Shown in pieces: positions 52,801 to 60,807 of a stretch of 64,000 nt of DNA (within the stretch, counting starts at the first letter, position 1; each line of letters opens with the position of its first letter). The stretch lies in contig JAHCIJ010000001.1 in NCBI GenBank assembly GCA_026129255.1, positions 620,001 to 684,000 on the forward strand, in the 5' to 3' direction. The notes beneath the pieces were generated by a model. That model saw only the letters and a list, made by a program, of their open reading frames with translations. It was not told the DNA's origin and made no database searches. The position numbers and the translations under genes are program-made. The DNA is from Anaerolineales bacterium (GTDB taxonomy: Bacteria > Chloroflexota > Anaerolineae > Anaerolineales > UBA11579).

Positions 52801-54953
52801 GCTTCGGCAAACTTGCTCTGCGCCGCCAGCGCCTCGGCCAACAGGGCCGTGGCGCGCGGCGATGCGCCGCTGTGTTGCAGCGCGGCACGCAGCGTGCCCT
52901 CGGCTTCGGCGGCGGCCATGGTCAGCAGCTGTGCCTGCGCCATATCCAGCAAGGCTTCGCCATTGTCAGGCTCGGCTTGCAGCGTGACGGCCAAAGCGGC
53001 CAGCGCCGGGCGGGCTTCGCCAGCCTCCAGCAGGAGCTGAGCCAACTTGTGCTGCAGGGCGGCGTGGCGCGGGTATTGCTGGGCCGCGCGCTGCAACGTG
53101 TGGCGTGCCTGGTTGGTGTGGCCCAGGCTGCGTTGCAGTGTGCCCAGTTGCAGCGCCACGTGTTGTCCCAGCGGATGGGTGGGCAGCTCTGCCAATAATT
53201 CTGCGGCACGTGCGAAGGCATGCAGCGCAGCCTCGTTTTCTTCCAGCGCCAAATAGATCTCACCCAGTAGGTGCTGCAATTCTGGGTTCGACTTGGTGAA
53301 CTGCTGTGCGTTGAACAGCGTGTCACGTGCGGCTTGCAGGTCGCCACTGTCGCGCAGCAACTCGGCCAGCACCAGCCAGGCGGCGGGTTGCGCCGGGGCC
53401 AACTCGGTGGCGCGGCGCAAGTGCTCGATGGCGCTGTTGGCATCGCCTTGCGCTACCAGGGCTTTGCCCATCAGCGCGTGCGCGCCGCCGTGGGTGGCTT
53501 GCACGGCCAGCACGCGCTGGCAAGCTTGCAAGCACTCGCTGATCTCGTCGGCATCCAGTGCGGCCTGTGCCAGGCCGTATAGGTCATCTAATGTGGGCTG
53601 CTCATCCTGCTGCAGCACTGCCTTCCATTCTGCGTAAGCGGCTGCGCCTTGCTGGTTCTCTTGCAGGGCCGTGGCCAGCAAGCGGCGCAGGTCGGCGCGC
53701 TCCGGCGCCAGGGCCGCGGCCAGGTGGGCGGCCTGCAGGGCGCGCTCGCTGTCATTGCCCAGCGCCAATACACGCGCCAGGAAGGCGGCGCTCTCTGCGT
53801 CATTGGGCGCGTGCTGCACGGCCAGCTCGGCGGCCTGGCGAGCGGCTTCGATGAGCTTGAGCTCAACAAAGATCTCGCCCAGTTGGCGCATCAATGCGGC
53901 GTTCTCGCCAATGGGGCTGTCTTGCGCGGCGCCCAAGGCGGCAGCCGACATGCGCTGCGCCTCATCGGTATCCCCGTTTTTGAGAGATACGCGCGCTGCG
54001 GCGATCAATGCGGCGGGGTGGCGGCTGCCACCGGATTTGGCCGCCGCGGCAGGCTCAAAACCGGCCAGCTGGGCATCGCTGTTTACCGCGGCGTTCTCGG
54101 CCAGCTTGCCAGCCAGTTCGGTCTGAATGCGCTGGGCGGCATTCCACGCGCTTTGCAGCAAGGGTGTAGCTTCTTCATGCTGGCCGCTCAGCTGGCGAAT
54201 TTCGGCTTGCAGTAACAAACGCTCGATCTGGTTCAGCTCGTTAGCTTCATCAGTATCGGTTTCCAGTTTATGTAATGCATGTCCGGCGGCCAGTTGGGCC
54301 AGGGGCAAGTGCATGTGTGCCAGTTGACGCAGCACCGCCAGGAATTGGGTCAGCGGCGCTTCGTCCACAATGTGTATCAGCAATTCATTCTGCTCATCCA
54401 GGGTCAGCGGGTTGCTGACCAGGGCGTGCAAACCCAGCGTGTGCACATCGGCCTCCTGCGCGGGGGCCAGTAGGGCGGCGAGCAGTTCGCGCGGCTGCGG
54501 CAGCAAGCCGAACAGCACGCTCAGCGTTAGCTTCCAGAAGGCGCGTGGGGCTACGCTCAAGTCTTGCGCCAGCTGCTCCCAGTTGCCAAGCACGCGGCGG
54601 CGCTCGCGCAGCGCCAACGCCAACAGCGTGGCCTGCTCCAACGAAGCGTTGGCCGCGCCCTGGGTGGCTACCAGCTCATAGGCGCTGGCCGCCTGGTAGC
54701 GCAATTTCTCCGGGGCTTCGCTCAACTCCTTGCGCAAACTTTCGTAGAGGCCAGTGTGCCCAAGACGCACCAAGCCGAGGAAGGCCGGTGACCAAGCTGT
54801 GCGCTGGCTGCCTGCCGCCTCCAGGGCCAGCGCGGCGAAGACCGTCTCTTGCAACTCAGCCCACAGCGTGGGTTCGTTGCGCAAGGCGGCCACCACCAGC
54901 GGCCATTCGTTTTGCGGCAGGCTGTTCTTGAGGTCTGCGATAAAGGAGCTCAT
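49848..54953 (-). CDS. Giant TPR solenoid protein (1701 residues)
   Basis: After an N-terminal helical domain of about 230 residues, the rest is tetratricopeptide repeats, well over 30 by eye, with the usual W/L-G-Y-A-P pattern (for example AYAEWKAVLQQDEQPTLDDLYGLAQAAL; HYELGQAELAAEQYPLAQKSFAQAAKLQPAEARY). No signal peptide, membrane segment or catalytic domain can be seen, so it is a cytosolic scaffold. Very Ala/Leu/Gln-rich. It starts 25 nt after a small membrane protein gene and overlaps the peptidase gene by 4 nt; translational coupling implies a joint complex, with the TPR protein bridging membrane and protease. Confidence 0.9.
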   Translation of the reverse strand: MSSFIADLKNSLPQNEWPLVVAALRNEPTLWAELQETVFAALALEAAGSQRTAWSPAFLGLVRLGHTGLYESLRKELSEAPEKLRYQAASAYELVATQGAANASLEQATLLALALRERRRVLGNWEQLAQDLSVAPRAFWKLTLSVLFGLLPQPRELLAALLAPAQEADVHTLGLHALVSNPLTLDEQNELLIHIVDEAPLTQFLAVLRQLAHMHLPLAQLAAGHALHKLETDTDEANELNQIERLLLQAEIRQLSGQHEEATPLLQSAWNAAQRIQTELAGKLAENAAVNSDAQLAGFEPAAAAKSGGSRHPAALIAAARVSLKNGDTDEAQRMSAAALGAAQDSPIGENAALMRQLGEIFVELKLIEAARQAAELAVQHAPNDAESAAFLARVLALGNDSERALQAAHLAAALAPERADLRRLLATALQENQQGAAAYAEWKAVLQQDEQPTLDDLYGLAQAALDADEISECLQACQRVLAVQATHGGAHALMGKALVAQGDANSAIEHLRRATELAPAQPAAWLVLAELLRDSGDLQAARDTLFNAQQFTKSNPELQHLLGEIYLALEENEAALHAFARAAELLAELPTHPLGQHVALQLGTLQRSLGHTNQARHTLQRAAQQYPRHAALQHKLAQLLLEAGEARPALAALAVTLQAEPDNGEALLDMAQAQLLTMAAAEAEGTLRAALQHSGASPRATALLAEALAAQSKFAEAIHEYEAALRSELAQQAGWNKRLTLGKALALAEQGEHEEALSILEAQDANTPGDPDILHALCMAYSQAGRSEEAFQIASKVYLTGSKDEEAVLWFAEQAESLGKGNEARQALQKGIREHGSAAHILRLAELEWQDGTHEKAVDTLAALLRSVNSQALAKAGRFLLEHGAAATSVSYFKRAIELDEQPALLDALTEAYEHSQQWNEALATVEKSLVNEPGQAALLARKARILQAAGRPQAALEALELAIERMPEDLGLLANKARLLRAAGEWAAALGAAEKAFRLAPSHQPLLQLAAEMALATLQPERARALLAEATLTEDPSMELACLQAELALDSNEELAAAKALAPALESDEQHPRVLALQAQLATRRGDRTQAERDLNQALELSNTQVNEAQDAFTFISMARAALGLMNFDAALHLLQLAVKLVPGQALAQFALGKALVRRAEWQQLCTASQALAGAPGAEAAAPEAYSQARTALTAALSTAPVAAARAQVEHWLERAALRFGQAADAAALPNGYPSSAGDAAALVYAARVNGDLGSAEANAKSFWRSPEVLVERALAFGQADPASALKWMLGALEQNPQVAPYHALAARFAQDAGQLQTALDHIRQALAISPVQALWHSFAGKLLQQAGALADAIDYLQHAAAMQPNEAERHYELGQAELAAEQYPLAQKSFAQAAKLQPAEARYTLALALAQKYSGELALAYETAASAHTLAPSTNAALVLQAEIALQNSDTADAKRLAEDALRLAPTDSKALNVYAECLHATGEVDDALAVLERSEQYAHDKLPIQLRRAQLLPAEKGLSEVLRLSKANTERPDVYLTLSEMLAKTGDTEDAIQAAQRAAKKADTLTLPEQARLHLHLGKLLKRSGQLDQSLHHLDEAAALAPHLSEAHIERGQVFLSRRQFKQAMHAFELAAAAAPHSAQPHLEAALALKEVKDYAAAEAALRKAAHLAPRERSIQRQLAAVIALNLIHQPQEVSAQ

Positions 54954-54978
54954 GCGACTCTTCCGTTTATGTGTGGGT

Positions 54979-55308
54979 TTAGGTCCAGCTGACTTGCAAC
55001 ACGATCCAGAAGCCGCCCGCCATCAAAGCCAGGCCGAGCGAAGTCAGGAAAATGCCCACGCCCGTGGCGGTCTTCACCAGATGCTGCACACCTTCCAGCA
55101 GCGCGGACGCACCGGTGACCAGTTGGGCCACATCTTCGGCAATGCCTTTCTGCATGAGTTGGGCAGCATTGGCGCTGAGCTTTTTGACATCCTTGCTGTG
55201 CGTGCGGGTGACGAGCACAAACAGGCCCATGGCCAGTGTGCACATGCCCAGGAAAAACAGGGAAGCCGCCATCAGTAGCAGGGTGTCAGCTTGATTCAGT
55301 ACGTACAT
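54979..55308 (-). CDS. Small two-helix membrane protein, first gene of the TPR/peptidase operon
   Basis: A 109-residue protein with a transmembrane helix at about 9-35 (TLLLMAASLFFLGMCTLAM), a cytosolic amphipathic part (about 38-80, KKLSANAAQLMQKGIAEDVAQLVTGASALLEG) and a second helix at about 82-105. The ATG at 55308 has GGAGGA 5 nt upstream and lies about 28 nt after the predicted sigma-54 start point. No family recognised. As leader gene of the operon it may anchor or signal to the TPR protein. Confidence 0.75.
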   Translation of the reverse strand: MYVLNQADTLLLMAASLFFLGMCTLAMGLFVLVTRTHSKDVKKLSANAAQLMQKGIAEDVAQLVTGASALLEGVQHLVKTATGVGIFLTSLGLALMAGGFWIVLQVSWT

Positions 55309-55347
55309 GTCTTCCTCCGAGATAAAAGACCAAAGTGAAACCCATGT

Positions 55348-55363
55348 TGCAAGAAGCGTGCCC
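55348..55363 (-). promoter_or_regulatory. Sigma-54 (-24/-12) promoter of the TPR/peptidase operon
   Basis: Minus strand reads GGGCACGCTTCTTGCA, matching TGGCACG-N4-TTGCW at every position but the first; the flanking Y (T) and AAAA upstream also fit. The invariant GG and GC doublets have the right spacing. The start would be near 55337, 28 nt before an ATG with a good Shine-Dalgarno. Confidence 0.75.
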
Positions 55364-55380
55364 ATTTTGTGGCAGCTGGT

Positions 55381-55409
55381 TTGACGAGTAGGGCAGGATG
55401 GGCTAAAAT
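55381..55409 (+). promoter_or_regulatory. Sigma-70 promoter of the L25 gene
   Basis: TTGACG (55381-55386), a 17-nt spacer and TAAAAT (55404-55409). Start expected near 55416. Divergent from the sigma-54 promoter. Confidence 0.8.
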
Positions 55410-55441
55410 CTGCCCACATTCCGAAAGCCGTACAGCGGCTG

Positions 55442-55465
55442 AACGTCTCCTCAGGAGACGTTTTT
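55442..55465 (+). terminator. Hairpin terminator in the L25 leader (possible attenuator)
   Basis: AACGTCTCC-TCA-GGAGACGTT with TTTTT tail, about 26-50 nt after the predicted start and 90 nt before the L25 ATG. A smaller hairpin AGCCG-TACAG-CGGCT precedes it at 55426-55440. Confidence 0.75.
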
Positions 55466-55556
55466 CGCGGGATGATCTAGCGGGATGATTGGTAACTTAC
55501 TCTGGCAGGCTGCGCCTGCCTGCGAGTTGGTGAGAGGCATCCCAAGGATGGAATCG

Positions 55557-56183
55557 ATGGAACGTGTTTCTCTGAAGGCTTCTCGTCGTGATGTGGTTGG
55601 CAAGAAAGTAAGCAAACTGCGCCGCGAAGGAAAGTTGCCCGCTGTGCTGTATGGCAGCAATGTGGACAAACCGATTGCGATCACGCTGGACCGCGGCGAT
55701 ACCTCCAAACTGTTCAAACGCATCAATTACTCCACGCTGGTTCAGCTTGACCTGGATGGTGAGGAGCACAACGCCCTCGTGCGTGATTTCCAGGTGGATG
55801 CGATCCTGCGCGAGCTGACCCATGTAGATTTCCTGGCTGTATCGCTGACTGAGACCGTGCGCGCCGAGATCCGTGTGATCCTCGAAGGCAAGGCTCCGGT
55901 CATCTCCAACCTGGGTGGTCTGCTGGTGAACGGCCTGGACTATGTCGAAGTGGAAGCGCTGCCGCAGGATCTGCCCGATAATTTCCAGGTGGATGTATCT
56001 CGCTTGGAGAACTTTGGCGACGGCATCTTTGTGCGTGATCTGGTAGTGCCTGCCAACGTCACCGTGCTCAGTGATGGGGACGAGTTGCTGGTGGTGGCCA
56101 CCGCTCCGGCTGTTGAGACCGAGAGCGCACAACAAGGCCCTCAGAGCGAAGCTCCGGCCGCGAGTGACGCTGAGAAGAAGTAA
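55557..56183 (+). CDS. rplY: 50S ribosomal protein L25 (Ctc form)
   Basis: A 208-residue long-form L25, which binds 5S rRNA. The L25 part (1-95) has LKASRRDVVGKKVSKLRREGKLPAVLYG and LDRGDTSKLF; the TL5/CTC C-terminal beta domain follows (about 98-185) and the tail is Glu/Ala/Ser-rich. The ATG at 55557 has AAGGA at a good distance; an ATG at 55548 is too near. Preceded by a 140-nt leader with a terminator hairpin. Confidence 0.93.
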   Translation: MERVSLKASRRDVVGKKVSKLRREGKLPAVLYGSNVDKPIAITLDRGDTSKLFKRINYSTLVQLDLDGEEHNALVRDFQVDAILRELTHVDFLAVSLTETVRAEIRVILEGKAPVISNLGGLLVNGLDYVEVEALPQDLPDNFQVDVSRLENFGDGIFVRDLVVPANVTVLSDGDELLVVATAPAVETESAQQGPQSEAPAASDAEKK

Positions 56184-56201
56184 AGCTCAACATATGCAAC
56201 G

Positions 56202-56233
56202 AAAAATGCCCGCCATATTGGCGGGCATTTTTT
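56202..56233. terminator. Bidirectional terminator after L25
   Basis: AAAAATGCCCGCCA-TAT-TGGCGGGCATTTTTT, shared by L25 (plus) and the peptidase E gene (minus), whose stop lies at its edge. Confidence 0.93.
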
Positions 56234-56924
56234 ATGCGGTGGTTGTAGGCAGCAACGCCTCGCTTAACTTGCCTTTGACGCGGCGCACCTGATGTACCCG
56301 CGCTCCGCGGCCAAAGGCCAGTGCCGCATGCAGTTTGCCGTTGATGTAGTGCACCGCGCCAAGGTCATCCAGCGCCAGGCCAGCTTTCACCTTGCCAGTG
56401 GCGACCAGCTTACGGTATGCCGGGCGGCGGCCCGGCTCGCTATCGTAGTGCGGGCAGCAGCTGCCCGGCAGCCAACCCAGGCAGTCCATCGGCAGCAGCT
56501 TGCCCGGCACCGAGTCGGTGAGACCTTGCTCAAACCAGCAAATAGCGCCAGCGCTGCCGCCCGCCAGCACTGCGCCGCGGTTATACGCTTTGCGCAATGC
56601 TGCGTCCACGCCCCAGGCGCGCCACAGCGCCAGCATGTTGCGCGTGTTGCCGCCGCCCACAAAGATCAGGTCGTATTTCGAAAGAAAGCGCTCCACATCC
56701 GCGGTGTTGGGCTTTAGCAGATAAAGTGGGTCGACCTTGACGCCGAGATACCCGAAGGCAGCTTGCACGCTGGCCACATAGTCAGGCGCGTCGGCAGACG
56801 CGGTCGGCAGGAAGCAGGTACGCGGCTTGCGCTTGCCAGTCGCAGAGATCAGATACTGCTCCATGTGCATCCCGCTGCGGCCCACCGCCAGGTAGCCCGC
56901 GCCGACTGCAATAATCTGCTGCAT
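56232..56924 (-). CDS. Peptidase E-family protein (S51)
   Basis: A 230-residue protein of the S51 family (aspartyl dipeptidase / cyanophycinase relatives). VGGGNTRNMLALWRAWG (about 89-105) and GGSAGAICWFEQG (about 124-136) carry the loop and the nucleophilic Ser of the G-x-SAG motif; the SCCPHYDSEP stretch (about 155-164) supplies the catalytic His. It starts 5 nt after the DUF5996 gene on the same strand. Confidence 0.9.
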   Translation of the reverse strand: MQQIIAVGAGYLAVGRSGMHMEQYLISATGKRKPRTCFLPTASADAPDYVASVQAAFGYLGVKVDPLYLLKPNTADVERFLSKYDLIFVGGGNTRNMLALWRAWGVDAALRKAYNRGAVLAGGSAGAICWFEQGLTDSVPGKLLPMDCLGWLPGSCCPHYDSEPGRRPAYRKLVATGKVKAGLALDDLGAVHYINGKLHAALAFGRGARVHQVRRVKGKLSEALLPTTTA

Positions 56925-56929
56925 GTGAA

Positions 56930-57724
56930 TTACAGGGTGGGGTGTTGCAGTTGGTAGGCGGCCAGCAGGAAGGCCAGCAGCCGCTCGGCGCCTTCGGCTT
57001 CCCCGGCCACTTCACTATAAGGCAGCATGGCGCCCTTCCAGCCTTCGGTGTTCCAGCGGGCGCCAGGCGGCAGCGCTTGCTGCGTCAGCGCCTTGTCAAA
57101 GGGCTGCGGGCTGACGTAGAAGTATTCATTGCCCGGCTGCGTGGCAAAGCCAAAGGTGATGCCTTTGTCCTCGCCATTGGCCGGTGCAGTGAATGCCAGA
57201 TCAAACTGGCGCGGCCACAACTGCACCACGTCAGAGGTTTGTCCCAATTGTTGGCGAGCCTGCTCAAACACTTGGTTGGCACGCGTAATGGCAGCGAAGA
57301 AGCGCTCGGCATCATCCAGCGCGTAGTCGCGGCGGCCATCGTTGTGGTAGCTCTTCTTGCTCACCTTGCCTTGCACACCTAGCTCGGCCAGGCGCGCCAC
57401 CAGCTCATCGCCCAGCTGCGTGCCGCTCAGCCCTTCGCTCAGGCGGATCTGTTGCACTTGGCCGCCGCTGGTGCTCAGAATCAGGTAGTGATTGCGCAGG
57501 TCCAGGCTCAGCGCAAAGGTCTGGGCTGGGTCCTCGGGGAACGAGATGGGCGTAGTTGTGAGGCCCGAGGTGTACACGCGCAGGCTGAGGTGGCCGTGGC
57601 GCGGCTGCTCCGGCGTGAAGGCAGCGCGGATGGCGCTCACTACTTTGCAATAGGCGTGCAGCGTTTCGCGCGTGCCGCGCCATTCACCAAAAACAGGAAA
57701 GAGAGTTTTGTCTTCGCGTGCCAT
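56930..57724 (-). CDS. DUF5996-family protein
   Basis: A 264-residue protein with FGEWRGTRETLHAYCKVVSAIRAAF at the N-terminus, HLSLRVYTSGLTTTPISFP (about 44-62) and HYLILSTSGGQVQQIRL, then GNEYFYVSPQPFDK and a C-terminal WNTEGWKGAMLPYSEV. This resembles DUF5996, a family without known function. Length is somewhat shorter than usual. Co-transcribed with the peptidase E gene. Confidence 0.72.
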   Translation of the reverse strand: MAREDKTLFPVFGEWRGTRETLHAYCKVVSAIRAAFTPEQPRHGHLSLRVYTSGLTTTPISFPEDPAQTFALSLDLRNHYLILSTSGGQVQQIRLSEGLSGTQLGDELVARLAELGVQGKVSKKSYHNDGRRDYALDDAERFFAAITRANQVFEQARQQLGQTSDVVQLWPRQFDLAFTAPANGEDKGITFGFATQPGNEYFYVSPQPFDKALTQQALPPGARWNTEGWKGAMLPYSEVAGEAEGAERLLAFLLAAYQLQHPTL

Positions 57725-57794
57725 AGGGTAAATGCAATCTTACTATATCTAGCGATTAGTGATTAGCGGTTAGCTTTTTAGCTAATTGCCGCCT

Positions 57795-57863
57795 GTCATT
57801 GCGAGGAGTAGTGCTGCGTAGCAGCGGCACGGACGCATGCTATGCGACCTCTCTCGCAATGAC
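57795..57863. repeat. Short inverted-repeat element, GTCATTGCGAG family
   Basis: Ends GTCATTGCGAG and CTCGCAATGAC are perfect inverted repeats; inner hairpins GCTGC-GTA-GCAGC and CGCAT-G-CTATGCG. 69 bp, just upstream of the tkt promoter. Confidence 0.85.
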
Positions 57864-57883
57864 AATGCAAAGATAGCTGGCCG

Positions 57884-57912
57884 CTGACCCGCTCAAGGCG
57901 GTGAAGTACAAT
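57884..57912 (+). promoter_or_regulatory. Promoter of tkt (leaderless)
   Basis: CTGACC (57884-57889), a 17-nt spacer and TACAAT (57907-57912); the ATG begins 7 nt later at the expected start point. Confidence 0.65.
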
Positions 57913-57919
57913 CATCGAT

Positions 57920-59944
57920 ATGGACCCTTCGAAAGACCTCGAACAACTCGCCATCAATACCATTCGCTTTCTCTCCGCAGACGCTGTGCAGAAGGCCAAC
58001 TCCGGGCACCCGGGCCTGCCGATGGGGGCCGCGGCCATGGCGTACGCTTTGTGGACGCGCCATTTACGCCACAATCCCAAAGATGCTGCCTGGGCCAACC
58101 GCGATCGCTTCATCCTCTCCGGCGGGCACGGCTCCATGTTGCTGTACTCGCTGCTGCACCTCACCGGCTATCCGCTGACGCTGGAGGAGATCAAGAATTT
58201 CCGCCAGTGGGAGAGCAAGACCCCCGGCCATCCAGAATATTGGATCACGCCCGGCGTAGAGGTCAGCACTGGCCCGCTGGGGCAAGGCTTTGCCAACGCC
58301 GTGGGCATCGCCATTGGCCAGGCGCACCTGGCGGCGCGCTTCAACCGCCCCGGGCACGAGCTGTTTGACTATTACTCTTACGCCATCGTCACAGACGGTG
58401 ACTTAATGGAAGGCATCACAGCCGAGGCAGCCTCGCTGGCAGGGCATCTCCAGCTCGGCAAGCTTATCTTCCTATACGACGACAACAACGTATCCATTGA
58501 TGGCAGCACGCATCTCACCTTCACCGAGGATGTGGCGCTGCGCTTTGAGTCCTATGGCTGGCAGGTGTTGCGTGTAGCCAATGGCAATGATGTGGCCGCG
58601 GTGGACGCGGCGCTGACCGCCGCCAAGGCGGACGAGCGGCCCTCCATCCTCTGCGTCAAGACCACCATCGGCTACGGCATGCCCAACCGCCAGGGCACGG
58701 CCAAGGCGCACGGTGAGCCGCCCGGCGACCAGGAGCTGGACGCCGCCAAGCGTGCCCTCGGCTGGCCGCTCGAGCCGCGCTTCCTCATCCCCGGCGAAGC
58801 GCTGGAGCATTTCCGCGGTGCAGTGGAGCAAGGCGCCGAGTACGCCGCTGCCTGGCAGGCCAAGCTGGAGGCCTACAAGGCCGCCTATCCACAAGAGTAC
58901 AAGGATCTGGCGCGCGTGCTGGCGGGTGAGCTGCCCGCCGGTTGGGACGCGGCGCTGCCGCAGTTCCCGGCGGATGCCAAAGGCATGGCCACACGCGTAT
59001 CCTCCGGCAAGGTCATTAACGCCATCGCCGCGGTACTGCCTGACCTTCTGGGTGGCTCGGCCGACCTGCATCCTTCCACCAAGACCTTCATCGATGCCGC
59101 GCCCGACTTTCAGCACAGCACGCCGCAGGGCCGCAGCATTCACTACGGCATCCGTGAGCATGCTATGGGCGCGGTGGTCAATGGCCTCAGCACCACGCCA
59201 GGCATTATTCCGTTTGGCTCCACCTTCCTGGTGTTCTCGGACTATATGCGCGCACCCATTCGCCTCTCGGCGCTCTCGCCGCACCCCAGCATCTGGGTGT
59301 TCACGCACGACAGCATCGGCGTAGGCGAAGACGGCCCGACGCACCAGCCGATCGAGCACTTGGCGGCGCTGCGCAGCATCCCCAACTTGCGCGTCATCCG
59401 CCCGGCGGATGCCAACGAAGCGCGCGAGGCCTGGATCGCCGCCATCCGTGACCGCAAGAACCCCACCACGCTGGTCTTCTCACGCCAGGATCTGCCGACG
59501 CTGGATCGCAACCGCGGCGGCGAGTTCGCCGCGGCCCAGGGATTGCACAAAGGCGCCTATGTATTGGCCGACTGGGGCAAGAAGAGGAAACCAGACATCA
59601 TCCTAATGGCGTCTGGCTCCGAAGTGCCGCTGATTATCGAAGCGGGTCGCAAGCTGGCCAAAGACGGCGTCACCGTGCGCCTGGTCTCCTTCCCCAGCTG
59701 GGAGCTGTTCGCGGCCCAATCCAAGAGCTACCGTGACAAGGTGCTGCCGCCCGAAGTGACGGCGCGCCTCTCCGTAGAAGCGGGTGTGGCGCAGGGCTGG
59801 CAGCAGTGGGCCGCGGCGCAGATCAGCCTGGAGCGCTTCGGCGCCTCGGCGCCGGGTGATGTGGCCATGCGCAAGCTCGGCTTCAGCGTGGCCAATGTGC
59901 TCAAACACGCGCGTGCATTGCTCCCCAAAGTCAAGAAGAAATAA
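57920..59944 (+). CDS. tkt: Transketolase
   Basis: A 674-residue transketolase transferring two-carbon units in the non-oxidative pentose phosphate pathway. [19 protein letters not shown] (about 26-44), [25 protein letters not shown] with DDNNVSID (about 155-193) bind thiamine diphosphate and metal, and [21 protein letters not shown] (about 460-480) is the pyrimidine-side motif. Full length. A TACAAT box ends 7 nt before the ATG. First gene of tkt-methyltransferase-(tal). Confidence 0.96.
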   Translation: MDPSKDLEQLAINTIRFLSADAVQKANSGHPGLPMGAAAMAYALWTRHLRHNPKDAAWANRDRFILSGGHGSMLLYSLLHLTGYPLTLEEIKNFRQWESKTPGHPEYWITPGVEVSTGPLGQGFANAVGIAIGQAHLAARFNRPGHELFDYYSYAIVTDGDLMEGITAEAASLAGHLQLGKLIFLYDDNNVSIDGSTHLTFTEDVALRFESYGWQVLRVANGNDVAAVDAALTAAKADERPSILCVKTTIGYGMPNRQGTAKAHGEPPGDQELDAAKRALGWPLEPRFLIPGEALEHFRGAVEQGAEYAAAWQAKLEAYKAAYPQEYKDLARVLAGELPAGWDAALPQFPADAKGMATRVSSGKVINAIAAVLPDLLGGSADLHPSTKTFIDAAPDFQHSTPQGRSIHYGIREHAMGAVVNGLSTTPGIIPFGSTFLVFSDYMRAPIRLSALSPHPSIWVFTHDSIGVGEDGPTHQPIEHLAALRSIPNLRVIRPADANEAREAWIAAIRDRKNPTTLVFSRQDLPTLDRNRGGEFAAAQGLHKGAYVLADWGKKRKPDIILMASGSEVPLIIEAGRKLAKDGVTVRLVSFPSWELFAAQSKSYRDKVLPPEVTARLSVEAGVAQGWQQWAAAQISLERFGASAPGDVAMRKLGFSVANVLKHARALLPKVKKK

Positions 59945-59946
59945 GT

Positions 59947-60807
59947 ATGTCTGCCGCTCGCAAGCCGGTGATCCAGGCCCGCGTAGTGCATGGCGATAAC
60001 CTCGCCGTGCTGCGCGGCCTGCCGGATGCGCGTGTTAACCTCATCTACATTGACCCGCCGTTCAACACCGGTAAGACCCAAGCGCGTACGCGCCTGCGCA
60101 CTGAGCGCAGTGCCGATGGCGACCGGGTGGGCTTTGGCGGCCAGCGCTATAGCACTACCGTGCTGGGCAGCCGTGCCTTCCAGGATGCCTTCGGTGACTA
60201 CATCGCCTTCCTGGAGCCGCGTCTGCGGGAGGCGCACCGCGTGCTGGCGGCGGATGGCAGCTTTTACTTCCATGTGGACTATCGCGAAGTGCACTATTGC
60301 AAGATCCTGCTGGATGAGATCTTTGGCCGCCAGAACTTCTTGAATGAGATCATCTGGGCCTATGACTATGGCGGGCGCGCCAAGAACCGTTGGCCCGCCA
60401 AGCATGACAACATCTTGCTCTACGCCAAGAACCACAAGCAATACACCTTCAATGTGGAAGATATCGAGCGCATCCCCTACATGGCTCCGTCGTTAGCCGG
60501 AGAGGCCAAGGCCGCCCGCGGCAAGCTGCCCACGGATACCTGGTGGCACACCATCGTGAGCCCCACAGGCAAGGAAAAAACTGGCTATCCTACACAGAAG
60601 CCGCTGGGCATCCTGCGCCGCATCCTCATCGCCTCCTCCAACCCGGGTGACCTCGTGTTGGACTTCTTTGCCGGTAGCGGCACTACGGGCGCCGCGGCCC
60701 TGGAGCTTGGCCGCCGCTTCCTGCTGGTGGACAGCAACAAAGAAGCGATTGAAGTGATGAAAGAGCGGTTCAAAGGAAAGAACGTGGAGTTTGTTAAAAA
60801 GCGGTAA
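59947..60807 (+). CDS. Orphan beta-class DNA (adenine-N6/cytosine-N4) methyltransferase
   Basis: A 286-residue methyltransferase with the catalytic motif first: YIDPPFNTGKTQ (DPPF, about 35-46), then the variable target-recognition part (about 100-210) and the AdoMet motif FFAGSGTTGAAALELGRRF (about 239-257). Order IV then I marks the beta class (CcrM-like). No restriction endonuclease or specificity gene is near, so it is an orphan, perhaps regulatory. It starts 2 nt after tkt, so it is expressed with central metabolism. A TGYPTQKP motif precedes motif X. Its target sequence cannot be read from the protein. Confidence 0.9.
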   Translation: MSAARKPVIQARVVHGDNLAVLRGLPDARVNLIYIDPPFNTGKTQARTRLRTERSADGDRVGFGGQRYSTTVLGSRAFQDAFGDYIAFLEPRLREAHRVLAADGSFYFHVDYREVHYCKILLDEIFGRQNFLNEIIWAYDYGGRAKNRWPAKHDNILLYAKNHKQYTFNVEDIERIPYMAPSLAGEAKAARGKLPTDTWWHTIVSPTGKEKTGYPTQKPLGILRRILIASSNPGDLVLDFFAGSGTTGAAALELGRRFLLVDSNKEAIEVMKERFKGKNVEFVKKR

